Positions 1-8,297 of a stretch of DNA of 51,065 bases are shown here, piece by piece. Numbering within the stretch: the first letter of the stretch is position 1; the number at the start of each line of letters is the position of its first letter. The notes beneath the pieces were generated by a model, which saw only the letters and a list, made by a program, of their open reading frames with translations, made no database searches and was not told where the DNA came from. Both the position numbers and the translations under genes were made by a program. The stretch is taken from contig FR897033.1 of the NCBI GenBank assembly GCA_000437235.1, forward strand, positions 1-51,065. Direction: 5' to 3'. This DNA is from Coprobacillus sp. CAG:826 (GTDB taxonomy: Bacteria; Bacillota_I; Bacilli_A; RFN20; CAG-826).

Positions 1-26
1 TAGACCACCCTAGATTTTAAAGAGCC
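1..26 (-). mobile_element. Outer end of an insertion sequence (ISL3-like terminal repeat)
   Basis: Read on the minus strand, this edge begins GGCTCTTTAAAATCTAGGGT and runs out of the window. The same sequence with one mismatch over 22 bases occurs at the right edge in opposite orientation. ISL3-family inverted repeats characteristically begin GGCTCTT, so this is probably one end of such an element. No transposase is visible because the element lies outside the window. The family assignment is from memory of the repeat start only. Confidence 0.5.
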
Positions 27-53
27 ATTTCATCTTCCTTTTTCGCTTGTAAA

Positions 54-1367
54 TTAGAAGCCAAAGTCAAATAAAGCGATGACTAAGCAATGTCCAATAC
101 GTGGATATTCACCATCTGTAAATTGTAAGAAAGTATTGCCATCAGCACTTTGTGCATTATAGTAAGTATATTCTTGACCTGATTGTGTTTTTTCTGTTCG
201 TTTTGCAACAGTAAAGCCATTGGTTTCAAGAATGGTCTTATAGATGTCACATGCGTTTTCGCTTACACCACTGATAAGAATTGTGTGAATTTTATATTCA
301 CCAACAGTTGGTTCAGATTCAGTAGTGGTTTGATAATAATATTCGAAGGTTTTTCCTTCTTCAACATAATTTGGTAAAGCACTTGCAAAGGATGGTAATC
401 CTTCGGTTTTTACGAATGGTTCACTTGCTAAGTAAGCAAAGATAACAATGCCTTGATAACCAGTTTGCGTGGAATAAGCAAATTGAATGAGAACACCTGA
501 TATGTAGTCATATGCGCCATATACTTCATTGGTTTCAGCATCTGTAAGCATTTCAAGACCAGCATCTTTAAGGGCTTTAATATAGTTGTTATAATCAGTT
601 TCTGTAGCGCCCATACAATTGATAACGTAAATATCTAATAAGATGTCGTTTCCTTGTTTATCAGTTCCAGGGAATACGTTCCATCCACCAAAGTACGAGA
701 TATTAGCTTCGTTTTCATAAGTTGGATGTAAAATATCAGTGCCTAAAAGCTCTTCAAGTCCTTCGGTAGGCCATGCTGGTAAATTAGTACCAGTGTATCC
801 ACCCGCGGAAACATATTGTTGAACACCAACACTAATATAAATACCATAACGAGCAGTGTATTCGTCAATTTTTCCCATAATGTATCTACCAAATTGAACA
901 AATTGGTATTTGTTACCACGAATCGCTTTAGAAGCCATATAGGTACCATTTTTAGAATAGTTAGACACATCAATGGTAAAACCTAAATTAGAATAGTGAG
1001 TTCTATAATCATTCAAGAAAGAGCTAAGCTTTGAACTTTCGATGGTTTCTTCTTCAGAATCAAAAGCGATAATCGTTGTAGCCGAAATTTCATAGTTGTT
1101 GTTTTCACGATAATCTAAATGGTCGAACTCTGCGTAATAATATTTGGTATTAACAAAAGGAAGGGCAATGGGATTGTTTTCATCACCAATGGCTTCATAA
1201 GCTTGATCTAATAATGCTTTAATGGAGTCAACCCAATCAGTGCCATTTCCTTCAATGCGTACTAAACCTGAAGAGCTAGAGTTACTAGATGAATCCCCAG
1301 TTTTTCCACAACCAGTTAACGCAAGTCCAAGAGCTAAAAATGCGGTAAATAAAGTTTTTTTGTTCAT
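54..1367 (-). CDS. Secreted lipoprotein with three similar segments, function unknown
   Basis: The 437-aa protein has a lipoprotein signal peptide: MNKK, a hydrophobic core, then the lipobox LALTGC with the lipidated Cys at 20. A Ser/Asn-rich linker follows. The mature part seems to hold three related segments of about 120 residues. Each has a Tyr-rich strand region, then a helix ending in a 'GF/GL' turn (SNLGFTI, KDAGLEM, ETNGFTV), then a hydrophobic closing strand. I recognise no known family. The start is supported by AAGGAGG seven bases upstream. A promoter and a palindrome lie just upstream. It probably acts on the outer face of the membrane. It may be monocistronic, as the next gene upstream is divergent. 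Confidence 0.75.
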   Translation of the reverse strand: MNKKTLFTAFLALGLALTGCGKTGDSSSNSSSSGLVRIEGNGTDWVDSIKALLDQAYEAIGDENNPIALPFVNTKYYYAEFDHLDYRENNNYEISATTIIAFDSEEETIESSKLSSFLNDYRTHYSNLGFTIDVSNYSKNGTYMASKAIRGNKYQFVQFGRYIMGKIDEYTARYGIYISVGVQQYVSAGGYTGTNLPAWPTEGLEELLGTDILHPTYENEANISYFGGWNVFPGTDKQGNDILLDIYVINCMGATETDYNNYIKALKDAGLEMLTDAETNEVYGAYDYISGVLIQFAYSTQTGYQGIVIFAYLASEPFVKTEGLPSFASALPNYVEEGKTFEYYYQTTTESEPTVGEYKIHTILISGVSENACDIYKTILETNGFTVAKRTEKTQSGQEYTYYNAQSADGNTFLQFTDGEYPRIGHCLVIALFDFGF

Positions 1368-1397
1368 AATTTTTTCCTCCTTTTTTATTTGCGCTTT

Positions 1398-1420
1398 CTA
1401 TATTTATATTGTAAATATAG
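1398..1420. promoter_or_regulatory. Inverted repeat in the leader of the first lipoprotein gene
   Basis: Perfect 9-base arms CTATATTTA and TAAATATAG flank a 5-base spacer. It lies immediately downstream of the predicted transcription start of the minus-strand lipoprotein gene. It could be an operator or a 5' mRNA hairpin. The arms are AT-rich, so chance is possible. Confidence 0.35.
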
Positions 1421-1430
1421 AGATAGTAGT

Positions 1431-1459
1431 ATTATATCTTCATACAAAATAAAAAGCAA
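1431..1459 (-). promoter_or_regulatory. Sigma-A-type promoter for the lipoprotein gene
   Basis: On the minus strand a TTGCTT -35 box is followed by a 17-base spacer and a perfect TATAAT -10 box. This places the start near 1424, about 57 bases before the ATG. Confidence 0.5.
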
Positions 1460-1593
1460 TGAAAAAAAATCAAAAAAGCGCTTACATGAATTTTTATCTT
1501 TTTTTGCATGTAAAAATGGTATGCTTTTATCAATAATTTAAGAAAAATTTTGACACATGACGAAAAATGACAAGATTTCTTCTGTTGAAATGA

Positions 1594-1622
1594 TTTACTT
1601 ATTTTACAAAGTAAAGTATAAT
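1594..1622 (+). promoter_or_regulatory. Promoter for degV
   Basis: TTTACT, a 17-base spacer, then TATAAT. Transcription would start about 15 bases before the degV start codon, leaving a short leader with the ribosome binding site AGGGTGGTGG. Confidence 0.5.
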
Positions 1623-1644
1623 TTTATCCCAGGGTGGTGGAAAA

Positions 1645-2511
1645 ATGAACAAAATAAAGATTATTATCGATAGTACTTCCGATTTAAGACCTGAAGAAAT
1701 TCAAAAATATGACTTAGCAATAGCGCCATTATACGTTAGCTTTCCCGATAAAACATTTATTGATGGTGTTGATTTGAATACCGCTAAACTTTATTCTTTA
1801 GTAGACCAATGTGGTGTTTTACCAAAGACGGCAGCTAGAAATCCAGAATTCTTTGAGGAAATGTTTGATAAATATATCAAAGAAGGTTATGACATTCTTT
1901 GCATTTTAATTTCTAGTGAATTCTCTTCGATGTATCAAGCAGCTAAAATTGCATCGCAAGATTTTGATGAAAATCGTATTCGTGTTGTTGATTCACGAAA
2001 CTTATCCTCAGGTATTGGACTTTCTGTTTTAAAAGCATGCAAATTAAGAGAAGAAGGTAAAGGTCTTCACGAAATTGCTGACTATCTAGAGAAAGTTATT
2101 ATTCCTAATGTAAAAGCGCAATTTGTGGTAGAAAATTTAACATATCTCCATAAAGGAGGTAGATGCTCATCGACATCTTATTACTTTGGTAAGATTTTAA
2201 ACATCCATCCTGAAATCGTTGTTCGTGATGGTAAAATGAGTGTGTATCGTAAACCAAGAGGAAAAATGATTAAAGCATACAATGAATTATTAGATATGAT
2301 TCGTGAAGATTTGCCAAATGTGGATTTAGATCATATCATGATTACCCATTCTATTTCTCCAATTGGTGAACAATATTTGTATGAAGAACTCTCTAAAATG
2401 GTACCAAAGGAAAGCATTATGGTAACAGAAGCAGGCTGTGTTATCTCTTCACATTGTGGTAGAGGAACAATCGGTATCCTTTATATTTTGAAAGACAAAG
2501 ATGAAAAATAA
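1645..2511 (+). CDS. DegV family fatty-acid-binding protein
   Basis: The 288-aa protein fits the DegV family in length and motifs. IIIDSTSDL is at the N-terminus, the 'YDILCILISSEFSSMYQAA' region carries the lipid-head-group contact residues, and VVDSRNLSSGIGL and the C-terminal SHCGRGTIGIL are present. DegV/FakB proteins bind a fatty acid and, in many Firmicutes, present it to the kinase FakA for phosphorylation to acyl-phosphate. No fakA is seen nearby. It has its own promoter and ends in a strong terminator, so it is likely monocistronic. Whether it is a FakB-type carrier or another DegV paralogue cannot be told from sequence alone. Confidence 0.88.
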   Translation: MNKIKIIIDSTSDLRPEEIQKYDLAIAPLYVSFPDKTFIDGVDLNTAKLYSLVDQCGVLPKTAARNPEFFEEMFDKYIKEGYDILCILISSEFSSMYQAAKIASQDFDENRIRVVDSRNLSSGIGLSVLKACKLREEGKGLHEIADYLEKVIIPNVKAQFVVENLTYLHKGGRCSSTSYYFGKILNIHPEIVVRDGKMSVYRKPRGKMIKAYNELLDMIREDLPNVDLDHIMITHSISPIGEQYLYEELSKMVPKESIMVTEAGCVISSHCGRGTIGILYILKDKDEK

Positions 2512-2535
2512 GCTCATTACGAGCTTATTTTTTTT
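2505..2535 (+). terminator. Terminator after degV, probably bidirectional
   Basis: AAAATAAGCTC pairs perfectly with GAGCTTATTTT around a 5-base loop, followed by a T run. The stem also covers the stop codon of the convergent minus-strand gene and has a short T run on that side, so it may serve both. Confidence 0.85.
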
Positions 2536-3697
2536 GACAATAAACATCTACCGCTGATAGAATCTTTTGCTGCGGAGAGAATAATGTGGAAAATGTTATG
2601 TTTTTCATTTGTAAAATAGAAGAGAATATGTAATTTTCGCTAAGGTTATCCAAGTCAATATAACGAATTCCATATCCTAAAGTGATTTGGTTGCGCATAG
2701 GAATATAAACCGTTGAGTTGTTGATTTTAAAAGATTGAATAGCGGAACTTCTTTCACGATGATTGACAATGAGAATGGAATCACCATAGGATTCGCATTG
2801 TTGCGGTTTTAAAGATAGAAATTGCTTACAAACATATTCGCTATCTAATGCTTCCGCTAAAGTGGTTTCACTTAAAAATTGAGAATTGTTAATCCATATA
2901 TCGCCACTAGTGAAGACCGATTCTCCATAGAAAATAGATTGATCAATTCGATATTGCCCGTTCGCGCATAAATAAAGAGGATAAGGACTACGAACTGTAC
3001 AATTGTTGATTTTAACCGTGGACCTTTTTGTTGAATTTGGATTTTCAGTAATTCCGTAACAAGAAGATTCAATCGTACACTGATCAATTTCAACATTCGG
3101 TTGATCAAAAATGGCAATACCAGCAGCACGATCTTGTTTACATGTAATTTGCGCATTTTGAATTCTAATTTTTCCGTTACCATGTAAACTGATACCATGA
3201 GAATCACTATTGATTTGATTTTGATGGAAATCCAAAACGAGATAATTTTTTGTTTCGATTGATAAAGTTTCGGTTATATTTTGCATAATGTCGAGTTTTG
3301 CATAATCGACATTTTTTTCTTTTATCCACGTGATTGCAGCTTGTAAATTTGATGGCTGATATATTTTTTGTGAAAAAAGCGTTAAACTTCTAGGAAAATC
3401 ATGATACGAAACAATTTGGTTGGTATCTTGTTTCCACCCAAATAAAGGATAAGTGGAATAAGAGAAGGGATAATGTTCTTTTTCTAGCCATTCATTGACT
3501 TCATAAATATCTTTTGGATAATAACCTAGATTTGCATGATTTTTTAAAACAAGATTCATTTTTTGTAAAAGGAATTTTTGATAAGGAACACTTTCTTTAT
3601 TTTGACTTTTATTCTGATTATAGATGGCTCCTGACCCTAAAAATACAATCAATAAGAAAGTGATGAGTCCTTTTTTGTAATCAAAGTTATTTTTCAT
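2525..3697 (-). CDS. Membrane-anchored parallel beta-helix protein
   Basis: The 390-aa product starts with a short basic stretch and one hydrophobic segment (about residues 9-26, signal anchor or uncleaved signal), so most of it is extracellular. From about residue 165 it has repeats typical of a right-handed parallel beta-helix (pectin-lyase-like fold): GISLHGNGKIRIQNA, GIAIFDQPNVEIDQC, STVKINNCTV, YRIDQSIF, DIWINNSQF. No catalytic residues of a polysaccharide lyase are recognisable. The start used is six codons inside the longest frame, because AAAGAGGTG lies seven bases before this ATG and the outer ATG has no site. Substrate and role are unknown. It is convergent with degV. Confidence 0.7.
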   Translation of the reverse strand: MKNNFDYKKGLITFLLIVFLGSGAIYNQNKSQNKESVPYQKFLLQKMNLVLKNHANLGYYPKDIYEVNEWLEKEHYPFSYSTYPLFGWKQDTNQIVSYHDFPRSLTLFSQKIYQPSNLQAAITWIKEKNVDYAKLDIMQNITETLSIETKNYLVLDFHQNQINSDSHGISLHGNGKIRIQNAQITCKQDRAAGIAIFDQPNVEIDQCTIESSCYGITENPNSTKRSTVKINNCTVRSPYPLYLCANGQYRIDQSIFYGESVFTSGDIWINNSQFLSETTLAEALDSEYVCKQFLSLKPQQCESYGDSILIVNHRERSSAIQSFKINNSTVYIPMRNQITLGYGIRYIDLDNLSENYIFSSILQMKNITFSTLFSPQQKILSAVDVYCQKK

Positions 3698-3761
3698 TCG
3701 TAGCACCTCTTTCATAACTAGTATGCGGATAAGGCGAGAATGAAAAACTGGAAGAAAATAG

Positions 3762-3794
3762 AAAAAAGCACTCCTTCTATAGAAAAGAGTGCTT
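3762..3794 (-). terminator. Terminator of the ABC exporter operon
   Basis: On the minus strand AAGCACTC pairs with GAGTGCTT, followed by a T-rich tract. It lies just after the stop codon of the last exporter gene. Confidence 0.8.
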
Positions 3795-3816
3795 GAAATG
3801 AATGATAAGTGAACTA

Positions 3817-5739
3817 TTATTCGAGCTCAAAAGCGCCAGTATAGAGTTGATAATAGGTGCCTTTTTGTTTTAGAAGCTCTTCATGTGTTCCTCTTTCAAT
3901 AATGTAACCATGATCTAAGACCATGATGGCGTCACTATTACGAACGGTGGATAAACGGTGAGCGATAACAAATACGGTTCTACCTTCCATTAATTGATCG
4001 GTACCTTTTTGAACGAGTTTTTCGGTACGAGTATCAATGGAAGAAGTGGCTTCATCTAAAATCATTACCGGAGCATCCGCAACTGCGGCACGGGCAATGG
4101 ATAATAATTGACGTTGACCTTGTGATAGGTTGGAACCATCACCATTTAACATCGTATTAAACCCTTCGGGTAGACGAGTAATGAAGTCATAAGCATTAGC
4201 AATTCTTGCCGCTTCATAAACTTCCTCGTCGGTAGCGTCTAAACGACCATAACGAATATTTTCCATAACGGTACCGGTAAATAAGTTAGTGTCTTGTAAA
4301 ACAATACCTAAGGATTTTCTTAAGTCGGCCTTTTTAATCTTATTAATATTGATGCCATCATAACGAATTTTCCCATCAGCAATATCGTAGAAACGGTTAA
4401 TTAAATTGGTAATGGTGGTTTTTCCAGCTCCGGTTGCACCAACTAAAGCAATCTTTTGACCAGGGTGAGCGTAAATAGAAACATCATGCAAGACGATTTT
4501 TTCGGGAGTATAACCAAAGTCTACTTCGGTTAAAAGAATGTCGCCTTTTAGTTCAGTGTAAGTGATGGTACCATCACCATGAGGATGTTTCCAAGCATAA
4601 TAACGTGTTCTTTCATCGGTTTCTTCAAAGGTTCCATCTTCGTTATACTTGATATGCACTAAAGTGACATAACCTTCATCGGTTTCACTTGGTTCATCAA
4701 TTAAGTCAAAGACACGAGAAGCACCAGCTAAACCCATAACGACAAAGGTGAATTGTTGTGAGAAGTTAGAAATGTTATTGGTAAACATACGACACATCAT
4801 CAAGAAGGAAACAAGAACACCATAACTCACTTTTTCAAATCCAAATAAAGTTAAATTATAAAGGGTGTCTGGATTTTTATTTTGAAGGATTAATAAAATA
4901 CTTCCGAATACAGCAAGTAGTACATATAAGAAGTTACCGATATTGCCCATAATAGGACCCAAAATGTTACCATTAATGTTACCTACAGTAGCGACGTCAC
5001 ATAAGTGGTTATTAATTTCATCGAAGGCTTCCGCTGATTTTTCTTCATGGCAGAAAACTTTAATGACTTTTAATCCTTTAATGGATTCTTCAATATAACC
5101 TTCTACTTGACCTAAAGCTTTTTGTTGCTTGACGAAGTATTTAGCAGATTTTCCACCAATATGCTTGGTGTTTAAGAACATAAATACACTACCGAATAAA
5201 ACGATTAATGTAAGCCAAACACTATAACGAAGCATAACGAATAATAACGCGATAACGGTAAATGAGGTTTGGAAAATGTTAGGTAAACATTGACTGACTA
5301 ATTGACGAATGGTATCGATATCGTTCGTGTAAATGGACATAATGTCACCATGAGCGTGGGTATCAAAATATTTGATGGGTAATGTTTCCATATGATCAAA
5401 TAACTTGATACGCATAAAGTTTAAGAATTTTTGCGTGGTGATTGCCATCACATAGTTCCAAGTAAAAGATCCTAATAAACCGACGACATAAATACCAGCC
5501 ATCATAATTAAAAGAGGTGTTAACTTTTCCCAAGGATCTGTTTGTGCTTTAATGGCATCCGTTAAAGCGTCGGTAATATTTTTTACAAAGATAGAAGAGG
5601 CTAAATTACCAAAAGAGGTAATGACGATACAAATCATAACAAGGATGAGTTGCCATTTGAATTCTTTAAAGAGAATCTTAACAAGGCGACCAAATGTTCC
5701 TTTTTTGGCTTTTTGTGGTTTTTTCATTGTGCCTTCCAT
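3817..5739 (-). CDS. ABC exporter half-transporter, subunit with the catalytic site
   Basis: The 640-aa protein has an N-terminal six-helix exporter domain (about 1-330) and a nucleotide-binding domain. Walker A GATGAGKT is at about 434, the signature is LSQGQ at 538, Walker B is ILDE with the catalytic Glu at about 563, and the switch His is in IAHRLS at about 594. Its signature is degenerate (LSQGQ for LSGGQ), while its own Walker B and His are intact. This is the pattern of the catalytic partner in heterodimeric exporters of the TM287/288 or BmrCD type. An insertion of about 50 residues sits between the domains. It starts 2 bases after the partner gene, with AGGAGG ten bases before the ATG. 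The second ATG, four codons in, is an alternative start. Likely exports drugs or lipids. Confidence 0.92.
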   Translation of the reverse strand: MEGTMKKPQKAKKGTFGRLVKILFKEFKWQLILVMICIVITSFGNLASSIFVKNITDALTDAIKAQTDPWEKLTPLLIMMAGIYVVGLLGSFTWNYVMAITTQKFLNFMRIKLFDHMETLPIKYFDTHAHGDIMSIYTNDIDTIRQLVSQCLPNIFQTSFTVIALLFVMLRYSVWLTLIVLFGSVFMFLNTKHIGGKSAKYFVKQQKALGQVEGYIEESIKGLKVIKVFCHEEKSAEAFDEINNHLCDVATVGNINGNILGPIMGNIGNFLYVLLAVFGSILLILQNKNPDTLYNLTLFGFEKVSYGVLVSFLMMCRMFTNNISNFSQQFTFVVMGLAGASRVFDLIDEPSETDEGYVTLVHIKYNEDGTFEETDERTRYYAWKHPHGDGTITYTELKGDILLTEVDFGYTPEKIVLHDVSIYAHPGQKIALVGATGAGKTTITNLINRFYDIADGKIRYDGININKIKKADLRKSLGIVLQDTNLFTGTVMENIRYGRLDATDEEVYEAARIANAYDFITRLPEGFNTMLNGDGSNLSQGQRQLLSIARAAVADAPVMILDEATSSIDTRTEKLVQKGTDQLMEGRTVFVIAHRLSTVRNSDAIMVLDHGYIIERGTHEELLKQKGTYYQLYTGAFELE

Positions 5740-5741
5740 AA

Positions 5742-7541
5742 TTATTCATCCTCCTCTCCGTCTTTTTTATTTTGTGTATAATAGACTTCTTGATAAATTT
5801 TATTGGTTTTCAATAATTCTTCATGGGTACCAATTTGATCAATATGACCATTATCTAAGACAATGATTTGATCGGCGTCTTCAATGGAAGAAATTCTTTG
5901 GGCGATAACGATTTTCGTGGTATCCGGAATATCTTTTCTTAAACCCATACGAATTAATTTATCGGTTTTAGTATCAACTGCAGAAGTGGAGTCATCAAGA
6001 ATAAGAATTTTAGGTTTCTTTAACAAAGCACGAGCAATACATAATCTTTGTTTTTGTCCGCCTGAAACGTTACTTCCACCTTGCTCAATGTGGGTGTTAT
6101 AACCATCAGGGAAAGAAGTAACGAAGTCATCCGCTTGTGCAATTTTACAAGCATTAATTACTTCTTCTTCGCTAGCGTTAATATCACCCCAACGTAAGTT
6201 TTCAATAATACTACCAGAGAATAAAACATTCTTTTGTAATACGACAGCGACGTTATTTCTTAAAGTTTCTAAATCGTATGCTTGAACGGGGTGACCGCCA
6301 ACATCTAACTCACCTTCATTAATGTCATATAATCTTGAAATTAGGTTAATTAAAGAGGTTTTACCAGCACCGGTTGAACCGATAATTCCAATAAATTGTC
6401 CACTTTGAATAGAAATATTAATATTCTCTAACGTATATTTTTCAGCAGTTTCTTTATATTTAAAGGAAACATTTCTAAAGGTAATTGAGCCATCATCTAA
6501 TTCATATAATGGGTTTTCTGGATTTTTGATTGTAGGTTCTTCTTCTAATACTTCGGCAATACGGTTAATCGCTTCTAAGGATAAAGAAAGCATTACGATA
6601 ATCATAGAAACCATCATTAAGGCCATTAAGATTTGAACGCCATAGGTTAATAAAGAAGATAATTGACCAACGGATAATGCTCCCCATTCAATAATCGTTT
6701 TGCCAGGATTTTCAGGATCAGGAATTGGATTTGCTGTTTTAAAAATTAAAGCAGCACCGAAAGTACAAACTAAAATGTTAGATAAATGAATAGAGAAGTT
6801 CATTAAAGGGTTATTGAACGCTAAGATACGTTCTGCTTTGATGAATTCATTTGCCATATTGGTACTTGCACGATTGAATTTCTCTTGTTCAAAGTCTTCA
6901 CGAACATAGGATTTCACGACCCGAATACCAGAAACATTTTCTTGAATAGATTCATTTAAGGCATCGTATTGTTTAAAGACTCTTTTAAAAATTGGCATAG
7001 CAAGTTTAATGATTAATAAAAGACCAAAAGCTACAAATGGAATAATGCAAACGAAGATCCAAGCCATATTTCCACCGATTATAAAGGCCATAATTGCGGA
7101 GAATATAAACATTAAAGGAGCTCGCACTACGATTCGCGTACACATTTGGAAAGCTTGCTGAGTATCGGTGACGTCAATTGTCATACGAGTAACTAAAGAA
7201 GAGTTAGAGAATTTATCGATATTTTCGAAAGAGAATGATTGAATTTTCTTAAATAAATCACTTCTTAAGTTTTTCGCTAATCCTGTGGATGCGATTGCGG
7301 CTGTTCTACCACCTAAAATACCACAAGTTAAAGATAAAGCCGCCATTAATACCAAAGCAACAATATACATCCATAGTTCTTTTACATCTGAAACTACTTC
7401 GATTTTATCAACGAATTTAGACATAACTAATGGTAAAGCACATTCCATGGCCGCTTCACCCACCATAAATAAAGGTGTTAATAAAGCAGGGACTTTATAC
7501 TCTCGGACACTTTTTAAAATTAGTTTAATTTTTTTCCACAT
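5742..7541 (-). CDS. ABC exporter half-transporter, subunit with the degenerate site
   Basis: The 599-aa partner of the downstream gene has a six-helix exporter domain followed by a nucleotide-binding domain. Walker A GSTGAGKT is at about 388 and the intact signature VSGGQ at about 492. Walker B reads LILDD, so the catalytic Glu is replaced by Asp at about 517, and the switch His is replaced by Gln (IAQRIS, about 548). Both changes are hallmarks of the non-hydrolysing partner in TM287/288-like heterodimers. The start is the ATG four codons inside the longest frame, whose apparent GTG start is part of the AGAGGTG ribosome binding site. That site lies in the last codons of tetR, which suggests translational coupling. 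Confidence 0.92.
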   Translation of the reverse strand: MWKKIKLILKSVREYKVPALLTPLFMVGEAAMECALPLVMSKFVDKIEVVSDVKELWMYIVALVLMAALSLTCGILGGRTAAIASTGLAKNLRSDLFKKIQSFSFENIDKFSNSSLVTRMTIDVTDTQQAFQMCTRIVVRAPLMFIFSAIMAFIIGGNMAWIFVCIIPFVAFGLLLIIKLAMPIFKRVFKQYDALNESIQENVSGIRVVKSYVREDFEQEKFNRASTNMANEFIKAERILAFNNPLMNFSIHLSNILVCTFGAALIFKTANPIPDPENPGKTIIEWGALSVGQLSSLLTYGVQILMALMMVSMIIVMLSLSLEAINRIAEVLEEEPTIKNPENPLYELDDGSITFRNVSFKYKETAEKYTLENINISIQSGQFIGIIGSTGAGKTSLINLISRLYDINEGELDVGGHPVQAYDLETLRNNVAVVLQKNVLFSGSIIENLRWGDINASEEEVINACKIAQADDFVTSFPDGYNTHIEQGGSNVSGGQKQRLCIARALLKKPKILILDDSTSAVDTKTDKLIRMGLRKDIPDTTKIVIAQRISSIEDADQIIVLDNGHIDQIGTHEELLKTNKIYQEVYYTQNKKDGEEDE

Positions 7542-7549
7542 AATATATA

Positions 7550-8167
7550 TCACCTCTCGTCATTTTTATTTAGAGCGTCGCTCTTAATTAAAAGTCTTAA
7601 CATCACTTTTTTTCTTGGACATTGAAACGGAATCACTTCATTATGAAGTCTTTCATATAATATGCCTTTTAAAAAGGAAAGAAAAAGTAAAACCATTTCA
7701 TGAGGAGAACCTTCTAAGAAAGTTCCTTCTTCTTGACCTTCTTTTATAATTTCCTTTAATCGATAATAAAGTGAATGTTTGGAAGAACATTTTTTTAAAG
7801 GTAAGGTTCTTTGAAAAGGATTCGTTAAAAAGATATAAAAATAGCAACAGTTAATTTCATCATCCTTCAAAAGTTTATGAACATGAGAAACAAAAGATTG
7901 CATTTTTTCTATCGGCTTTTCTCCTTGAAACCATTCTGTTGGGTAGTTAATTCTTCCTGAAGCAAATGCTTCATCAATCATCGTATTAAAACATTCGAGC
8001 TTTGAAGGGAAATAGTGATAAAAAAGCCCATGAGAACATCCACAAGCTTTGGTTATATCATCAATTTTCACAGCGTCATAGCCTTGTATTGTAAAAAGCG
8101 GTAAAGCGGCAAGTAAAATATTGTTTCTTCTTGTGTCCTTAACTAAGGAATTTGAAGTGTTTTCCAT
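7550..8167 (-). CDS. TetR-family repressor of the ABC exporter operon
   Basis: The 205-aa protein has the TetR helix-turn-helix near the N-terminus (DDITKACGCSHGLFYHYFPSK, about 37-57), followed by a divergent ligand-binding domain. It is the first gene of an operon with the two exporter genes. Its last codons contain the ribosome binding site of the next gene. Two palindromes built on TTGAC half-sites flank its promoter, so autoregulation with ligand-induced release is the expected mode. The ligand is probably an exporter substrate, but nothing in the sequence identifies it. GGGGGTGATG precedes the ATG. Confidence 0.9.
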   Translation of the reverse strand: MENTSNSLVKDTRRNNILLAALPLFTIQGYDAVKIDDITKACGCSHGLFYHYFPSKLECFNTMIDEAFASGRINYPTEWFQGEKPIEKMQSFVSHVHKLLKDDEINCCYFYIFLTNPFQRTLPLKKCSSKHSLYYRLKEIIKEGQEEGTFLEGSPHEMVLLFLSFLKGILYERLHNEVIPFQCPRKKVMLRLLIKSDALNKNDER

Positions 8168-8180
8168 TTCATCACCCCCA

Positions 8181-8196
8181 TTGACTTTTCAGTCAA
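8181..8196. promoter_or_regulatory. Probable TetR operator 1
   Basis: Perfect inverted repeat TTGACT - 4 bases - AGTCAA between the -10 box and the ribosome binding site of tetR. Its position and half-site fit a self-repressing TetR regulator. Confidence 0.65.
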
Positions 8197-8203
8197 CTAG
8201 CAT

Positions 8204-8232
8204 ATTTTAGTATTCATTGTTTTATATGTCAA
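8204..8232 (-). promoter_or_regulatory. Promoter of the tetR-exporter operon
   Basis: On the minus strand a consensus TTGACA, a 17-base spacer and TAAAAT. The -35 box overlaps one palindrome and the start region overlaps the other. Confidence 0.75.
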
Positions 8233-8244
8233 TATACATTGACA
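8227..8244. promoter_or_regulatory. Probable TetR operator 2
   Basis: TGTCAAT and ATTGACA arms, perfect, around a 4-base centre, overlapping the -35 box. It shares the TTGAC half-site with the first palindrome, in the opposite (everted) arrangement. Confidence 0.55.
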
Positions 8245-8251
8245 ATAAAAT

Positions 8252-8283
8252 AAAAAAAAGAACGCGAAATTATCGCGCTCTTT
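8252..8283 (-). terminator. Terminator of the second lipoprotein gene
   Basis: Read on the minus strand, a hairpin with CGCG core arms (AAGAGCGCG / CGCGTTCTT, one mismatch) is followed by a run of eight T. Confidence 0.8.
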
Positions 8284-8297
8284 GAAGTTTAAAAATC

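Noticed and set aside
743..973. Second reading frame inside the first lipoprotein gene
   Set aside because: It is a shadow of the 437-aa lipoprotein gene, with no ribosome binding site and no family resemblance.
1482..1513. TTACATG and CATGTAA arms with an 18-base loop between the divergent lipoprotein and degV
   Set aside because: The loop is long and AT-rich; it could be real but is not supported by position or a T run.
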